Counted from the first letter of the stretch, positions 8,520 to 16,862 are shown. The stretch is DNA of 64,000 nucleotides from Paenarthrobacter aurescens TC1 (GCA_000014925.1 CP000474.1:310001-374000); one strand, 5' to 3'. Translations and numbers: made by a program. Notes: a model not told the origin generated them from the letters alone.

Positions 8520-8750
8520 GGTCTTCAAGAAAGTTTGTTGGTACTTGCGCTTGCGGTGACGCGTAGCGATAAATGACCCGGACGCGGCGATTGAAGGAGA
8601 CTGTGCGCTCTCTTCCGACTCTTCAGGCCTGGCTCTACGATGCGGGGCGGATGTTTCACGGATTCCGAGCAACCCGTAATTAGCACGCAATCCTTAGTTA
8701 CCAAGCACTGCGAAGTTTCCACGTGCCTGTGCCGGAGCCCTGCGCGGGGG
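8520..8750. other. Intergenic stretch, no gene seen
   Basis: Between the methyltransferase stop and the -10 box at 8751. I see no convincing gene, tRNA or strong hairpin. It has stretches of lower GC (around 8680-8700), possibly upstream promoter DNA for the leader transcript. Confidence 0.4.
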
Positions 8751-8756
8751 TATAGT
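8751..8756 (+). promoter_or_regulatory. -10 box of the leader transcript
   Basis: TATAGT matches TANNNT and is followed by 6 nt and then ATG 8763, placing the transcription start at or next to that ATG. No good -35 is visible. Confidence 0.6.
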
Positions 8757-8762
8757 CGGCCC

Positions 8763-8834
8763 ATGCTCTCCATGCGCCGATTTACTTGCCCCCGACCGGT
8801 CTCCGGTCGCGAGGGCTTATTGGCGCGCGCCTAG
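8763..8834 (+). CDS. Leaderless 23-codon leader peptide (candidate attenuator ORF)
   Basis: The ATG is 6 nt downstream of TATAGT and so should be the first codon of the transcript. The 23-codon ORF ends at TAG 8832-8834. The peptide contains MRRFTCPRP and ends GLLARA. It uses TTT for its only Phe (8781-8783) and TTA (8817-8819), both rare codons in such GC-rich DNA. The stop codon falls in the loop of a 6-bp hairpin and the ORF overlaps the 5' half of a larger fold, the geometry of translation-coupled attenuation. It is 61 nt upstream of the PheS-like ligase. Function is inferred from layout only. Confidence 0.45.
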   Translation: MLSMRRFTCPRPVSGREGLLARA

Positions 8835-8895
8835 GTCCTGGCGCGGAGTGAGTCGGGGGAGGATAACCCACTCATTCCACACTGAAGGACCAGCT
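8763..8895 (+). promoter_or_regulatory. Structured 5' leader of the PheS-like ligase gene
   Basis: CCCCCGAC (8789-8796) pairs with GTCGGGGG (8852-8859), closing a domain that contains a hairpin CGCGCC/GGCGCG (8826-8831 with 8840-8845). A competing hairpin GACCGG/CCGGTC (8794-8799 with 8803-8808) uses part of the closing stem, so the two cannot fully coexist. A GAAGGA ribosome site (8882-8887) precedes ATG 8896. No T tract follows the stems, so control at translation or by Rho is as likely as a terminator. It matches no riboswitch class I know. Confidence 0.5.
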
Positions 8896-10014
8896 ATGCC
8901 TACGTATTTAAGCCCGGACGAGCTTCACAACGCCCTGAAGGTCAGGGACCTCTCCAATCCTGATCACCGCCCCCACGCCATGCAGTTACTCTTGCGGGAC
9001 GTGGTGCGTGCCCTGCGCGACAAAGGGGACGTGACGGCTCGGACCATCCGCCACAGTCCCTTGGTCAGCGTTGCGGACAACTACGATCGGCTGGGTTTCA
9101 GTCCAGCAGACGTCACGCGCGACCAAAGATACTCCCGCTACATCAGCCCCACCGTCATGCTGCGCAGCCACACCTCAGCGTCCATCCCGTCGCTGTTGCG
9201 TGGTCTGGATCCTGAAGGGTCTATCGACGAGCTCTGGGCCATCCCAGGCTTGGTCTACCGCCGTGATTCCATTGACCGCACCCACGTTGGGACACCCCAT
9301 CAAGTGGACCTGTGGAGGGTCAGTTCCCGCACGGCTCTGAGCCCGCGCCACTTGCAGGATATGGTCGAGGCCCTTGTGACAGCTGTGCTTCCGGGCGCGG
9401 ACTGGAGGGCAGTTCCGGCTGTCCATCCCTACACTCACCGCGGCCTTCAGATCGATGTCCGTATGGACGGCGAATGGTTGGAACTCGCGGAGTGTGGGCT
9501 GATGTCGCCGAAACTTTTCCTGGACGCTGGTTTGGAGCCCGGGAGCTGGTCAGGGCTGGCCCTCGGGATGGGCCTGGACCGCGCGTTGATGCTGCGCAAA
9601 GGCATCCCCGACATCAGGTTGCTGAGGTCCGCGGACCCACGAATTCAACAACAGATGATGGACCTGAAACCTTGGGAGCCGGTCTCCCCGATGCCTTCCA
9701 TCAGCCGGGATCTCTCGATTGTGGTTGGGGAAGACTTGGATGCTGAGTTGCTTGGCGACAGGGTCCGGACTGCGCTGGGAGACCGGGCCGAGGACCTTGA
9801 AAGCGTGGAACTGCTGGCCCTGACTCCCTGCGGGTCGCTTCCCCCGGCAGCGCAAGAACGGCTCCGCATCCGCGAGGGGCAGTCCAACGCCCTGATCCGG
9901 GTGGTGATGCGTCCTCTCACGCGGACCATGACGGACCGGCAGGCCAACCAGATCCGGGATGATGTCTACCTTCCCCTGCACGAAGGCCCGGTCAAGGAGC
10001 TCATTGCCGGTTAG
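8896..10014 (+). CDS. Orphan PheS-like class II ligase with C-terminal FDX-ACB domain
   Basis: A 372-aa protein resembling phenylalanyl-tRNA synthetase alpha chain, of the type annotated as PheS-related ligase of unknown role in actinobacteria. The class II core (about 1-250) has MLRSHTSASIPSLL and GLVYRRDSIDRTHVGTPHQV (motif-2 region) and a motif-3 region GMGLDRALMLRKGIPDIRLL with the ATP-binding Arg. A ferredoxin-fold anticodon-binding domain follows (about 285-372, from SISRDLSIVV to VYLPLHEG), as in mitochondrial PheRS. It lacks the N-terminal coiled coil of bacterial PheS and no pheT is nearby, so it is not the housekeeping enzyme. ATG 8896 is chosen for its GAAGGA; an in-frame GTG at 8848 lies inside the leader fold. 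Substrate unknown. Confidence 0.8.
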   Translation: MPTYLSPDELHNALKVRDLSNPDHRPHAMQLLLRDVVRALRDKGDVTARTIRHSPLVSVADNYDRLGFSPADVTRDQRYSRYISPTVMLRSHTSASIPSLLRGLDPEGSIDELWAIPGLVYRRDSIDRTHVGTPHQVDLWRVSSRTALSPRHLQDMVEALVTAVLPGADWRAVPAVHPYTHRGLQIDVRMDGEWLELAECGLMSPKLFLDAGLEPGSWSGLALGMGLDRALMLRKGIPDIRLLRSADPRIQQQMMDLKPWEPVSPMPSISRDLSIVVGEDLDAELLGDRVRTALGDRAEDLESVELLALTPCGSLPPAAQERLRIREGQSNALIRVVMRPLTRTMTDRQANQIRDDVYLPLHEGPVKELIAG

Positions 10015-10026
10015 GTCCTCCCATGC

Positions 10027-10060
10027 TGTGCCGGTGGTTGCACCGTGCGCTGCCGGCACA
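10027..10060 (+). terminator. Probable terminator after the PheS-like gene
   Basis: TGTGCCGG (10027-10034) pairs with CCGGCACA (10053-10060) around an 18-nt loop, 13 nt after the stop codon. No T tract follows. Confidence 0.5.
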
Positions 10061-10132
10061 ACCCTGGGAGCACCGCGGCACCTTTCCAACTAGCGCGTCA
10101 GTGGGCCGGCCAGTGATTGCTAGTCTGGGATC

Positions 10133-10468
10133 ATGACTCGTCGACTTGCAGCACTGTCCGCCGTCCCCCTTTTGTTGCTGCTCGTCGGCTGCGGAGCCGT
10201 GGAGGAAGCAGCTACCAACGCAGCCAGCGACGCCGCATCGAAGGTGGCCACTGCGGCCGCCGACGAGGTGACCAAGCAGGTCTGCGCTGTGGTCCAGGAC
10301 GGCTTGGTCAGCGTTCAGGACAAGCAACTACTTGCCGGCCTGGTCTCGGCAGCCGGAGCTGCCGGTGTCCCCGCAGAAATTACGACGCCGTTGAACCAGA
10401 TCGCCGAAGCAGGAGACGAAGTGCCGGCTGAGTCAGTTCAGGCACTGAAGGACGCCTGCACGCCGTAG
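10133..10468 (+). CDS. Small lipoprotein
   Basis: A 111-aa secreted lipoprotein. After the basic N-terminus MTRRLAAL comes a hydrophobic stretch and the lipobox LVGC (Cys about 20). The mature chain is Ala-rich and helical (ATNAASDAASKVATAAADEV) with two further Cys (VCAVV and DACTP) that could form a disulfide. No known domain is recognised. The start is supported by TAGTCT at 10121-10126, 6 nt before the ATG, a leaderless promoter. It stands alone, convergent with the HNH gene. Confidence 0.75.
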   Translation: MTRRLAALSAVPLLLLLVGCGAVEEAATNAASDAASKVATAAADEVTKQVCAVVQDGLVSVQDKQLLAGLVSAAGAAGVPAEITTPLNQIAEAGDEVPAESVQALKDACTP

Positions 10469-10502
10469 GTGCTGCTGAGCTCTTCCTTTCTCCAGTTCGC
10501 AC

Positions 10503-12020
10503 CTAGATTCGGGTGAGATCTCGGCTTTCCTGCTGAGGTGATCCCCAGTTGGCGGGCGTTGCTGCGGCCGCCGCCACCGTCGTCTGTGACAAATGATCAC
10601 CGCGCTCGCGTCCCTGAGCGGTGTGACATCCGGGTAATGGTGGCGCCTTGGATTTATAGGAATGGCCTGTGGGCGTGCGGAGTTCGAATGTGTGGACGTC
10701 GTCGTTGAGCGGCTTTGCAGTCCATCCGAGGTTTTCTTTGGTGTGGTTGCAGGCTTCGCAGAGCCCTGCCCCGTTGGTCAAGGTGGTGGTTCCGCCGGAG
10801 TGCCAGGTGACGACGTGGTCGATGTGGCGGATGGGCGCGTCGCAGTAGGGGGTGCGGCAGGTGTCGTCCCGAGCTTCGATGAAACGCCGGAGTCGTGTGG
10901 GGAAGAGTCGAGCTTTGGAGTCCATGCTCAGGAGCTCACCCGTTCCGGGTGCCGTATAGAAGCGGCGCAGCCACACTTTGAAGTCACAGTCAGGATCTGA
11001 TGCGCCTTCTTGGCCGGTCGCCAAACCACTTGCTTCGACTGCTTGAAGTTCCACAAGTAGGGTTCTGGCCCACTCAGCCGGGACGATTCCGTAGCCCTTA
11101 AGCCGGGCTGGTTCACTGTCGCCCTGGAAGAGCGTCCGGTCGGTCATGACGACGTCCAGGTTGATCCCGGAGATCCCGCCGGGGGTTCCGGTAACGCGTT
11201 CGACCAAGGCGTCCGCCATGACCTGGCCGCGGGAACGGGAGTCGCCGTTGGATCGGGCCGAGTCAGCGGCCCGGGTCAACGCAGCATATGCAGCCACGCC
11301 TTGGGCGACTGGCAGGAGGGCGGTCAGGTAGGTCATGGTGTCCGGCGCGGGTCGCAGACTCACTGTTCGTTCGGTGGCTGCGTGACTGGCCCGTTGGGCT
11401 ACCGAGCGGGGATCACGACGATACGCGGCAGCCTTGGCAGAGGCGATGATTGCCCGATCGCCTTTCCCTTCAAAGGTCCCGGTGTCGGGTGCGAGTTCCT
11501 CATCTACTGCGCACCGGTCCTCCACAGACAAACACGCGGTTTCCTTCACCAGGAGCGTGGCACGCCACTCATTGAGCTGGCCCGACTCCAACGCGGCCAA
11601 GGTCCGCGGCATCTCCAACACCAACGCTTTCGCCAACCCCAACAGCCGGGAACCCTTGTTTGGGGACTCACGCCGCGCCAACGCCAACTGCGCCCCAACA
11701 CCCTGCCCGCGTTCGGACGCGGGAACGCCCGCGGTCTCCTGTTCCCTGCGCTGGGCGAGGTCAAAGGCCACAGCGATCCGGGCCTGGAGGCCGGTAATGG
11801 CGGACTTCAGGTCCTCCAATCCGCGGAGCTGGTCAATCAGCTCGGTACTGGAGTCGCCCAGAGAGACAGAGCCAAGGAGCGCAAAGAGGTCAGAAACCCG
11901 GGGCGCTGAATAAGCAGATGGAGGCCCTGAAGAAGGGGGCGTGGAGTCGCCGGGTAGAGGTTCCGAGGCGCGATCGAACGCATCACCTGACGGCGTTTGA
12001 GTGGCTCGAATCGGCTGCAT
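10503..12020 (-). CDS. DUF222-type HNH endonuclease
   Basis: A 505-aa member of the DUF222/13E12 repeat family found in many copies in Arthrobacter and mycobacteria. The N-terminal 50 residues are low-complexity (Ser/Pro). A helical DUF222 domain spans about 55-370. The C-terminal HNH nuclease (from about 385) has [17 protein letters not shown] and [11 protein letters not shown], giving the HNH residues and the Cys pairs for zinc. The cellular role of the family is unsettled; members are often thought to be selfish or mobile-intron-like. Nothing here shows recent movement: no flanking target duplication is visible. Confidence 0.88.
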   Translation of the reverse strand: MQPIRATQTPSGDAFDRASEPLPGDSTPPSSGPPSAYSAPRVSDLFALLGSVSLGDSSTELIDQLRGLEDLKSAITGLQARIAVAFDLAQRREQETAGVPASERGQGVGAQLALARRESPNKGSRLLGLAKALVLEMPRTLAALESGQLNEWRATLLVKETACLSVEDRCAVDEELAPDTGTFEGKGDRAIIASAKAAAYRRDPRSVAQRASHAATERTVSLRPAPDTMTYLTALLPVAQGVAAYAALTRAADSARSNGDSRSRGQVMADALVERVTGTPGGISGINLDVVMTDRTLFQGDSEPARLKGYGIVPAEWARTLLVELQAVEASGLATGQEGASDPDCDFKVWLRRFYTAPGTGELLSMDSKARLFPTRLRRFIEARDDTCRTPYCDAPIRHIDHVVTWHSGGTTTLTNGAGLCEACNHTKENLGWTAKPLNDDVHTFELRTPTGHSYKSKAPPLPGCHTAQGRERGDHLSQTTVAAAAATPANWGSPQQESRDLTRI

Positions 12021-12131
12021 GTCTCAACTCTTCCAGCCCACAGCCAGCACCATCAGGCCCCAACTTCCCTATGTGGAAAACCAGCCCGCACAAGGCCAGA
12101 GAGTCCATCTCCTTGAGCCCACTGGGGCGTC

Positions 12132-12219
12132 GCAAAGAGCCGAGATGTCGCACCTCGGCGGTTGCGCTTGTCCCGCTCTGGGTGCGGGCGTTAGGCAAAG
12201 AGCCGAGACGTCGCCCCTC
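12132..12219. repeat. Pair of 25-nt imperfect direct repeats
   Basis: Copies at 12132-12156 and 12195-12219 share GCAAAGAGCCGAGA and differ at two positions. A 10-bp inverted pair, CCTCGGCGGT (12153-12162) and ACCGCCGAGG (12220-12229), overlaps the right edge of the first copy and follows the second. The unit lies between the HNH gene and the stop of the TspO-like gene and may be an intergenic REP-like element or part of a terminator. Confidence 0.55.
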
Positions 12220-12229
12220 ACCGCCGAGG

Positions 12230-13021
12230 CTACCGCTCGGCCAGCACCGCCCGCGCCCGTACCGTAATCGCCGCGCCAAGGACCAGCGCGGCAGCAACGG
12301 CGGCTGCGATCGCCGTCGGAAATGATTCGGGTGCGTCAGTGCTGCGGCCGACGGTGATCCACGCTAGGCCCCACGCGATGGCGGCCGCCAGGGCGAGGCG
12401 ACCGTGGCCCTTGATCGCCAAGGCAATACCGACGATAGCTACTACCACAAGTACAGCAACGGACCAGATTTCAGGGCGCAACCCGAAGCCCCCAAAACCA
12501 GAGGCCTTCAGTGCAGCTGCGATGTTGGCGCACACTGCCACGCTGGTCCAGCCCAGGTACAACCCCAATGTCCCATCAACAACAACGGCCTCAACCCAGG
12601 AGCCGGCACGGCTGTGGCTGTAGCGAAGGAAGGCCACCACGAGAGTCACCAGCAACGCCAGAATCACCACAACGCTCACCAAAAGCCAGCCGGCCTGCAC
12701 GGACAGAACCCACGCCGCGTTCAGGAGCATGGACCCGGCAACGATCCAGCCGAGCGACCGCTGTCGCGGATTAGCCCGCTGGGAAGGCAACCATTGCCAT
12801 ACCGTGAAAGCGGCAAGCCCGGTGTAAACCACAGACCAGATGGAGAACGCCGGTGTCGCGGGCGCAAGAAGGGTTGAGTCCGCAGCCAAGGCGCCGCCGG
12901 CTGCCTGCGCGATGGGCGTCCCGCCGAACACGCCGACGCCGATCATCGAGCCAACGATGCAGACCACCAAGCTCACGGTAACTGCGATCTGCCGCCTAAG
13001 ATCTGAGCTTCGAGTTGCCAT
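12230..13021 (-). CDS. TspO/MBR-like tryptophan-rich membrane protein
   Basis: A 263-aa membrane protein with about seven hydrophobic segments, longer than a classical five-helix TspO of about 160 aa. ATPAFSIWSVVYTGLAAFT matches the conserved first-loop region of TspO/MBR proteins, and Trp recurs throughout (VWQW, GWIV, AAWV, AWGLAWI). TspO proteins bind porphyrins and sterol-like ligands and can tune pigment gene expression in Rhodobacter. ATG 13021 is chosen over upstream in-frame codons because the hydrophobic core begins about residue 13. It is divergent from the MarR gene at 13133, so it is probably that regulator's target. Confidence 0.72.
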   Translation of the reverse strand: MATRSSDLRRQIAVTVSLVVCIVGSMIGVGVFGGTPIAQAAGGALAADSTLLAPATPAFSIWSVVYTGLAAFTVWQWLPSQRANPRQRSLGWIVAGSMLLNAAWVLSVQAGWLLVSVVVILALLVTLVVAFLRYSHSRAGSWVEAVVVDGTLGLYLGWTSVAVCANIAAALKASGFGGFGLRPEIWSVAVLVVVAIVGIALAIKGHGRLALAAAIAWGLAWITVGRSTDAPESFPTAIAAAVAAALVLGAAITVRARAVLAER

Positions 13022-13079
13022 GTTGTGAGCCTCTTTCCTTGTGGGCGGTGCAATGTCATGCACAAGCGCGTTGCGTGAC

Positions 13080-13097
13080 CTAGTATCAAAATGCTAG
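13080..13097. promoter_or_regulatory. Imperfect palindrome, probable MarR operator
   Basis: CTAGTAT (13080-13086), 4-nt spacer, ATGCTAG (13091-13097): arms complementary except for one base. It lies between the divergent TspO-like and MarR genes. Confidence 0.6.
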
Positions 13098-13132
13098 TGA
13101 ATCAAGCTTTACGCTTATCGAAGGAACAACGG

Positions 13133-13663
13133 ATGGACGCGGAAGGCCACGCAAAGGGCTATTGGTACGGCAAAGACCCAGGTCAGAAGGCCATAGCCAT
13201 TGACGTCCTGAACGCCTTGCGGGATTACCGCGCCTCCGAGCAAGCGATGAGACGCAGGACCCGCTCGTCCATGGGCATGGGCGAGAAGGATCTGCTGGCC
13301 CTGCGCTATTTGTTCGAAGCCGAAGCTGCCGGCAAAGTAATGAAGCCGAAGGATCTGGGTGACAAGCTCGGCATAACGTCCGCGTCCATGACAACCCTGA
13401 TCGATCGTTTGGTGGAGTCCGGCCATATTCGACGCGAACCTCACCCCACTGATCGTCGGGCACTGATCCTAAAGGCCACTCCCGGCTCGGACCAGGAAGT
13501 GCGGCATACCCTGGGTGGGATGCACCGTCGGATGCTGGACGCAGCATGCGCCTTGAGCCCTGACGAGTCGCAGGTAGTGGTGAATTTCCTGCAGCACATG
13601 CGCGAAGCACTGGACACGATCGACGAAGACCCTGAGGACCCTGAGAAATCCACAGCATCATGA
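13133..13663 (+). CDS. MarR-family regulator
   Basis: A 176-aa MarR protein. The winged helix is MKPKDLGDKLGITSASMTTL, then IDRLVESGHIRREPHPTDRR, a textbook MarR recognition helix and wing, with flanking dimerisation helices. ATG 13133 has GAAGGA 7 nt upstream; the open frame continues upstream across the palindrome at 13080-13097 and is not used. It is divergent from the TspO-like gene and converges on the carotenoid operon, overlapping its last gene by 6 nt (13658-13663). A role in pigment control is possible but not shown. Confidence 0.85.
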   Translation: MDAEGHAKGYWYGKDPGQKAIAIDVLNALRDYRASEQAMRRRTRSSMGMGEKDLLALRYLFEAEAAGKVMKPKDLGDKLGITSASMTTLIDRLVESGHIRREPHPTDRRALILKATPGSDQEVRHTLGGMHRRMLDAACALSPDESQVVVNFLQHMREALDTIDEDPEDPEKSTAS

Positions 13664-14863
13664 CGTGAGGCTCCATTGCAGGATGAAAATGAGCGTCACC
13701 AGGAATCCTGAACCGTAGTTGAGCCAGATGAACCGCCGCCAAGCCACATTGGTGCGTGCCGCCGTCGTATCCATCACCTTCCAGTACGGGGCGCAATTGA
13801 CGATGTACGGGATGGCGATGATCGCGGCGAGCGGCCCGGGCCACGGCGTGGCCAGCATTGCGAGGCCCGCAACAAGCCAGAGGCCGACGGCGAGCCTCAC
13901 CGTCCGGCGGGCACCGATGACTGTTGCTATGGAGCCGATGCCGGCCTGCCGGTCGGGTTCGATGTCCTGGACGGCGCCGAAAGCGTGGGCGGCCATTCCC
14001 CAGAGGAAGAAGGCGGCCAGCAGGATAACCAGTCCCGGCGTCACGTCGGCGCCAGCCAGCGCCAAGCCGACGACGGCGGGACTGACGAAGTGCGTGCTGG
14101 ACGTCAGCGAGTCCAAGACCGGGCGTTCCTTGAAGCGGAGTCCGGCGACGGAGTAGGCCACCACTGCGAATGCACTCACGGCCAGGCTGATCCAGGCGGC
14201 GGGTCCGCCCGCGAATGCCAGTACCAGTAGGAACGGAATGTTGGTGATGGCTGCGAGCCACAGCATGGGGCGATGGAGCCTCGGCTGGAGGAGCGCGCCT
14301 TCGATGCCGCCTTTGCGCGGGTTCTTGAGGTCCGACTCGTAATCGAAGACGTCGTTGATGCCGTACATGGCCAGGTTGTAGGGGATCAGGAAGTAGAAAG
14401 TACCCACGATCAGGACCCAGTCGATTTCCCGGGTGGTGAGGAGCATGGCCGCGGCGAACGGGTAGGCGGTGTTGATCCAACTGACTGGTCGGGATGCGAG
14501 TAATGCCTGGGGGACGAGGCCTTTGAGGTTGCCCGCACGGTTGGATTCACCGGAACGTTTGCGCGTCAGCCACATCCACAGGCCGGGAAGCGCCACCACT
14601 CCGGCGAGCGGGTAAGCGAAATCCTCAATGGGCGCCAGGCCGATTTTGGCGCCGAGGATGTGCGAAGCGTCGTAGTGGAAGAGTTCCATGCCGATCATCA
14701 CGGAATCGAAAACAGCTGTCAGGACGGCCAGCGCAGCGAACGCGAGGCCTACGGCTTTCCAGTGTTTGCCTGCCTCGCCTGGTCGTGCGCCCTGACGGGC
14801 AAAGATCACGCCTGCAACTACGGCTACGGCGATGAAGGCGAGCGCGAGCCAGAGGTACGTCAT
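13658..14863 (-). CDS. crtEb: Fused C50 carotenoid cyclase subunit and lycopene elongase (CrtYf-CrtEb)
   Basis: A 401-aa two-domain membrane protein. Residues about 1-105 form a three-helix lycopene-cyclase-type domain with GLAPIEDFAYPLAG, the PxE/D motif of heterodimeric C50 cyclase subunits (CrtYf). Residues about 115-401 are a UbiA prenyltransferase: the first Asp-rich motif is NDVFDYESD and the second is QDIEPDRQAG. That is the lycopene elongase that adds C5 units from DMAPP to lycopene. In Corynebacterium glutamicum the two activities are separate genes. It overlaps the preceding cyclase gene by 4 nt (14860-14863). It would act in the membrane to make and cyclise a decaprenoxanthin-type pigment. 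Confidence 0.88.
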   Translation of the reverse strand: MTYLWLALAFIAVAVVAGVIFARQGARPGEAGKHWKAVGLAFAALAVLTAVFDSVMIGMELFHYDASHILGAKIGLAPIEDFAYPLAGVVALPGLWMWLTRKRSGESNRAGNLKGLVPQALLASRPVSWINTAYPFAAAMLLTTREIDWVLIVGTFYFLIPYNLAMYGINDVFDYESDLKNPRKGGIEGALLQPRLHRPMLWLAAITNIPFLLVLAFAGGPAAWISLAVSAFAVVAYSVAGLRFKERPVLDSLTSSTHFVSPAVVGLALAGADVTPGLVILLAAFFLWGMAAHAFGAVQDIEPDRQAGIGSIATVIGARRTVRLAVGLWLVAGLAMLATPWPGPLAAIIAIPYIVNCAPYWKVMDTTAARTNVAWRRFIWLNYGSGFLVTLIFILQWSLTS

Positions 14864-15210
14864 ACGTGCTCCCGCTGTTGCGCGCTGCGGGGGGCCGGTG
14901 TCCGGTCAAGCAGCCGACGCGCGCCGGTGTACAGGACCATGGTGCAAAGCACCAGGAAAAGCAGGAACACGGGTTCCTCGATGGGCAGTTCCGGGGCGAG
15001 CAGCAGCCCGGTGGCGATGGTGCCCTCGCCGCGGAGGAAGATCCCCAGGCCGATTCCGGCCAGGTCCCAGCCGAGAAGGAACAAAACCCCGACGGCGGTC
15101 ACGGTTGCGGCCGCTTTTGGGTCCCGCCAGAAGAACAGGCGGAAACGGTGATCGAGCAGGAGCATGCAGGCGATGCCCAGGAGCAACGAGACCAAGTAGA
15201 GAACACCCAT
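14860..15210 (-). CDS. crtYe: C50 carotenoid epsilon-cyclase subunit (CrtYe)
   Basis: A 116-aa membrane protein of about three helices with ELPIEEPVFLLFL, the PxE(E) motif of the small heterodimeric lycopene/flavuxanthin cyclases. Its partner subunit is the N-terminal domain of the next protein. The start ATG shares its A with the TGA stop of crtI (15210) and its stop overlaps the next start by 4 nt, so translation is coupled on both sides. The e versus f assignment is by order and motif only. Confidence 0.85.
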   Translation of the reverse strand: MGVLYLVSLLLGIACMLLLDHRFRLFFWRDPKAAATVTAVGVLFLLGWDLAGIGLGIFLRGEGTIATGLLLAPELPIEEPVFLLFLVLCTMVLYTGARRLLDRTPAPRSAQQREHV

Positions 15211-16862
15211 TAGCCAATCCTGCTAGCTACAGGCCTCACAGTGATAGGGCCGGTACTGTGATCGCCGCGGATCCGTTTAAGGACCAGTTCGGCACTGATG
15301 AGGCACATGGGTACGCCAACGCCCGGAGCAGTTGTGGCGCCGGCGTAGTAAAGGCCTCGAACACGTTTGGAGGCATTTTGTGCCCGGAACATCGCGCTTT
15401 GCCGGAGTGTGTGTGCGGGTCCCAGCATGCCGCCGCGCCACGAGTTGTAATCGCGGGCGAAGTCGGCCGGCCCAATGGTGTGCCTGGCCACCACTCGTTC
15501 GCGGAGATCCGGGATGTTGGCCCACTGAGAGATTTGGTCAATGGCGGCGTCGGCAGTTCGTTCGATCATCACATCGCCGCTGCCATCGGCTCCGCCCCCT
15601 CCCAACGAGGGGTCGGCGGGGATGGGAACCAGGACAAAGAGATTCTCGTGGTCCTGTGGTGCGACACCGGCATCGGTGGCGCTGGGTTTGCAGACATATA
15701 TGGACGCAGGATCGGGAATGCTCGGATCGTCACCGAAGATCGAGGCGAAGTTCGCCTCCCAATCACGGGTGAAGAACAAGGAATGGTGAGGCAGGTCCGG
15801 CAGCGAACCCTTCACTCCCAACATCACCAGCACGGCGCCGGGACCACTGGTGCGGCTCTGCCAGTACTTTTTGTTGTAGCTCCTGTCCCTGACGCCGAGC
15901 AGCTGGGTTTCGGTGTGGTGCAGGTCAGCGCCGGAGACCACTAGGTCGGCAACACTGTAGTGCTCGGCCCCGGAACTGTCACGCCACTTCACACCGGTGA
16001 CTTCCCGGCTGTCTTTGCCGGTGAGACCGGAGGGAAGGTTAAGGCCGTCGAATCGCCCGAGTTTCTTGGGGTGGGTCGCTTCGCGGGTGGTGATCTTGAG
16101 GGCTTCCGCGCCGATGTGAATCCGCACTCCGGCGTCGACGGCCAGTGCTTCGAGCCGCTCAACCAGAGCCCGGAACCCACCCATCGGGTACTGCACGCCG
16201 TCGCCCAGGTCCAAGGCACTCATCAGGTGGTACATCGCCGGAGCAGCGGAAGGGCTGGTGCCCAGGAAAACCGCGGGATAGCCAAGCACTTGCCGGAGCA
16301 CCGGATGCTGGAACCGCTGGGAAACGTACTTGTCCAGGGGTGTCAGGAGTAGCTGTGCGAGCTTGGGGAGGCTGCGCACAACCTCCGGCTGGAGCAGCGC
16401 CTGCATTTTGGTGAACGGGTTGTAAAGGAAGAACCGTTCAGCCATTTCGGTGGTGTGCCGGGCGGAAACCAGGTAGGACGCGAGTTCCTTGGAGCTGCCG
16501 GGCTCAACGCTTTCGAAGGTCTCCAAAACCTGGTCGCTGCCGAGGGGGATTGTCAGCGGGTCCGGCCGCACGCCGTCGTGATTTGGTTCGCTGAAGATGC
16601 GGTACGCAGGACTGAGGGTGCGCAGATCCAGCTGTTCGGCGGTGCTGGTACCGAGCAAGTTGAAGAAGTGATCGAAGACGCCCGGCATCAGGTACCAGGA
16701 GGGGCCGGTGTCCCAACGGAAGCCGTCCCGTTCGAGGCTGCCTGCACGGCCGCCCACGTGGTCGCGTTGCTCAAGGAGCTGGACCTCATGTCCTTCGTGG
16801 GCGAGGAGCGCGGCGGTGGCAAGCCCAGCGATGCCACCGCCGATCACTACTGTCCGGGTCAT
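15210..16862 (-). CDS. crtI: Phytoene desaturase
   Basis: A 550-aa CrtI-type FAD enzyme that desaturates phytoene to lycopene. It has the N-terminal dinucleotide fold VVIGGGIAGLATAALLAHEG, then LLEQRDHVGGRAGS, and the C-terminal bacterial phytoene desaturase signature GLYYAGATTAPGVGVPMCL. ATG 16862 overlaps the crtB stop by 4 nt; the longer open frame upstream lies inside crtB and is not used. Confidence 0.95.
   Translation of the reverse strand: MTRTVVIGGGIAGLATAALLAHEGHEVQLLEQRDHVGGRAGSLERDGFRWDTGPSWYLMPGVFDHFFNLLGTSTAEQLDLRTLSPAYRIFSEPNHDGVRPDPLTIPLGSDQVLETFESVEPGSSKELASYLVSARHTTEMAERFFLYNPFTKMQALLQPEVVRSLPKLAQLLLTPLDKYVSQRFQHPVLRQVLGYPAVFLGTSPSAAPAMYHLMSALDLGDGVQYPMGGFRALVERLEALAVDAGVRIHIGAEALKITTREATHPKKLGRFDGLNLPSGLTGKDSREVTGVKWRDSSGAEHYSVADLVVSGADLHHTETQLLGVRDRSYNKKYWQSRTSGPGAVLVMLGVKGSLPDLPHHSLFFTRDWEANFASIFGDDPSIPDPASIYVCKPSATDAGVAPQDHENLFVLVPIPADPSLGGGGADGSGDVMIERTADAAIDQISQWANIPDLRERVVARHTIGPADFARDYNSWRGGMLGPAHTLRQSAMFRAQNASKRVRGLYYAGATTAPGVGVPMCLISAELVLKRIRGDHSTGPITVRPVASRIG

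Noticed and set aside
8763..8895. The leader as a T-box or other named riboswitch
   Set aside because: I see no T-box specifier loop or antiterminator bulge, and no match to a riboswitch class I know; T-box leaders are also longer.
10503..12020. HNH endonuclease as evidence for a mobile element or prophage
   Set aside because: DUF222/HNH genes are scattered widely in Arthrobacter. No integrase, phage gene, flanking direct repeat or tRNA junction is seen here.
13658..14863. The cyclase-elongase fusion as an assembly error
   Set aside because: The frame is continuous through a hydrophilic linker with normal codon use and both domains are complete, so a real fusion is more likely; it still deserves comparison with relatives.
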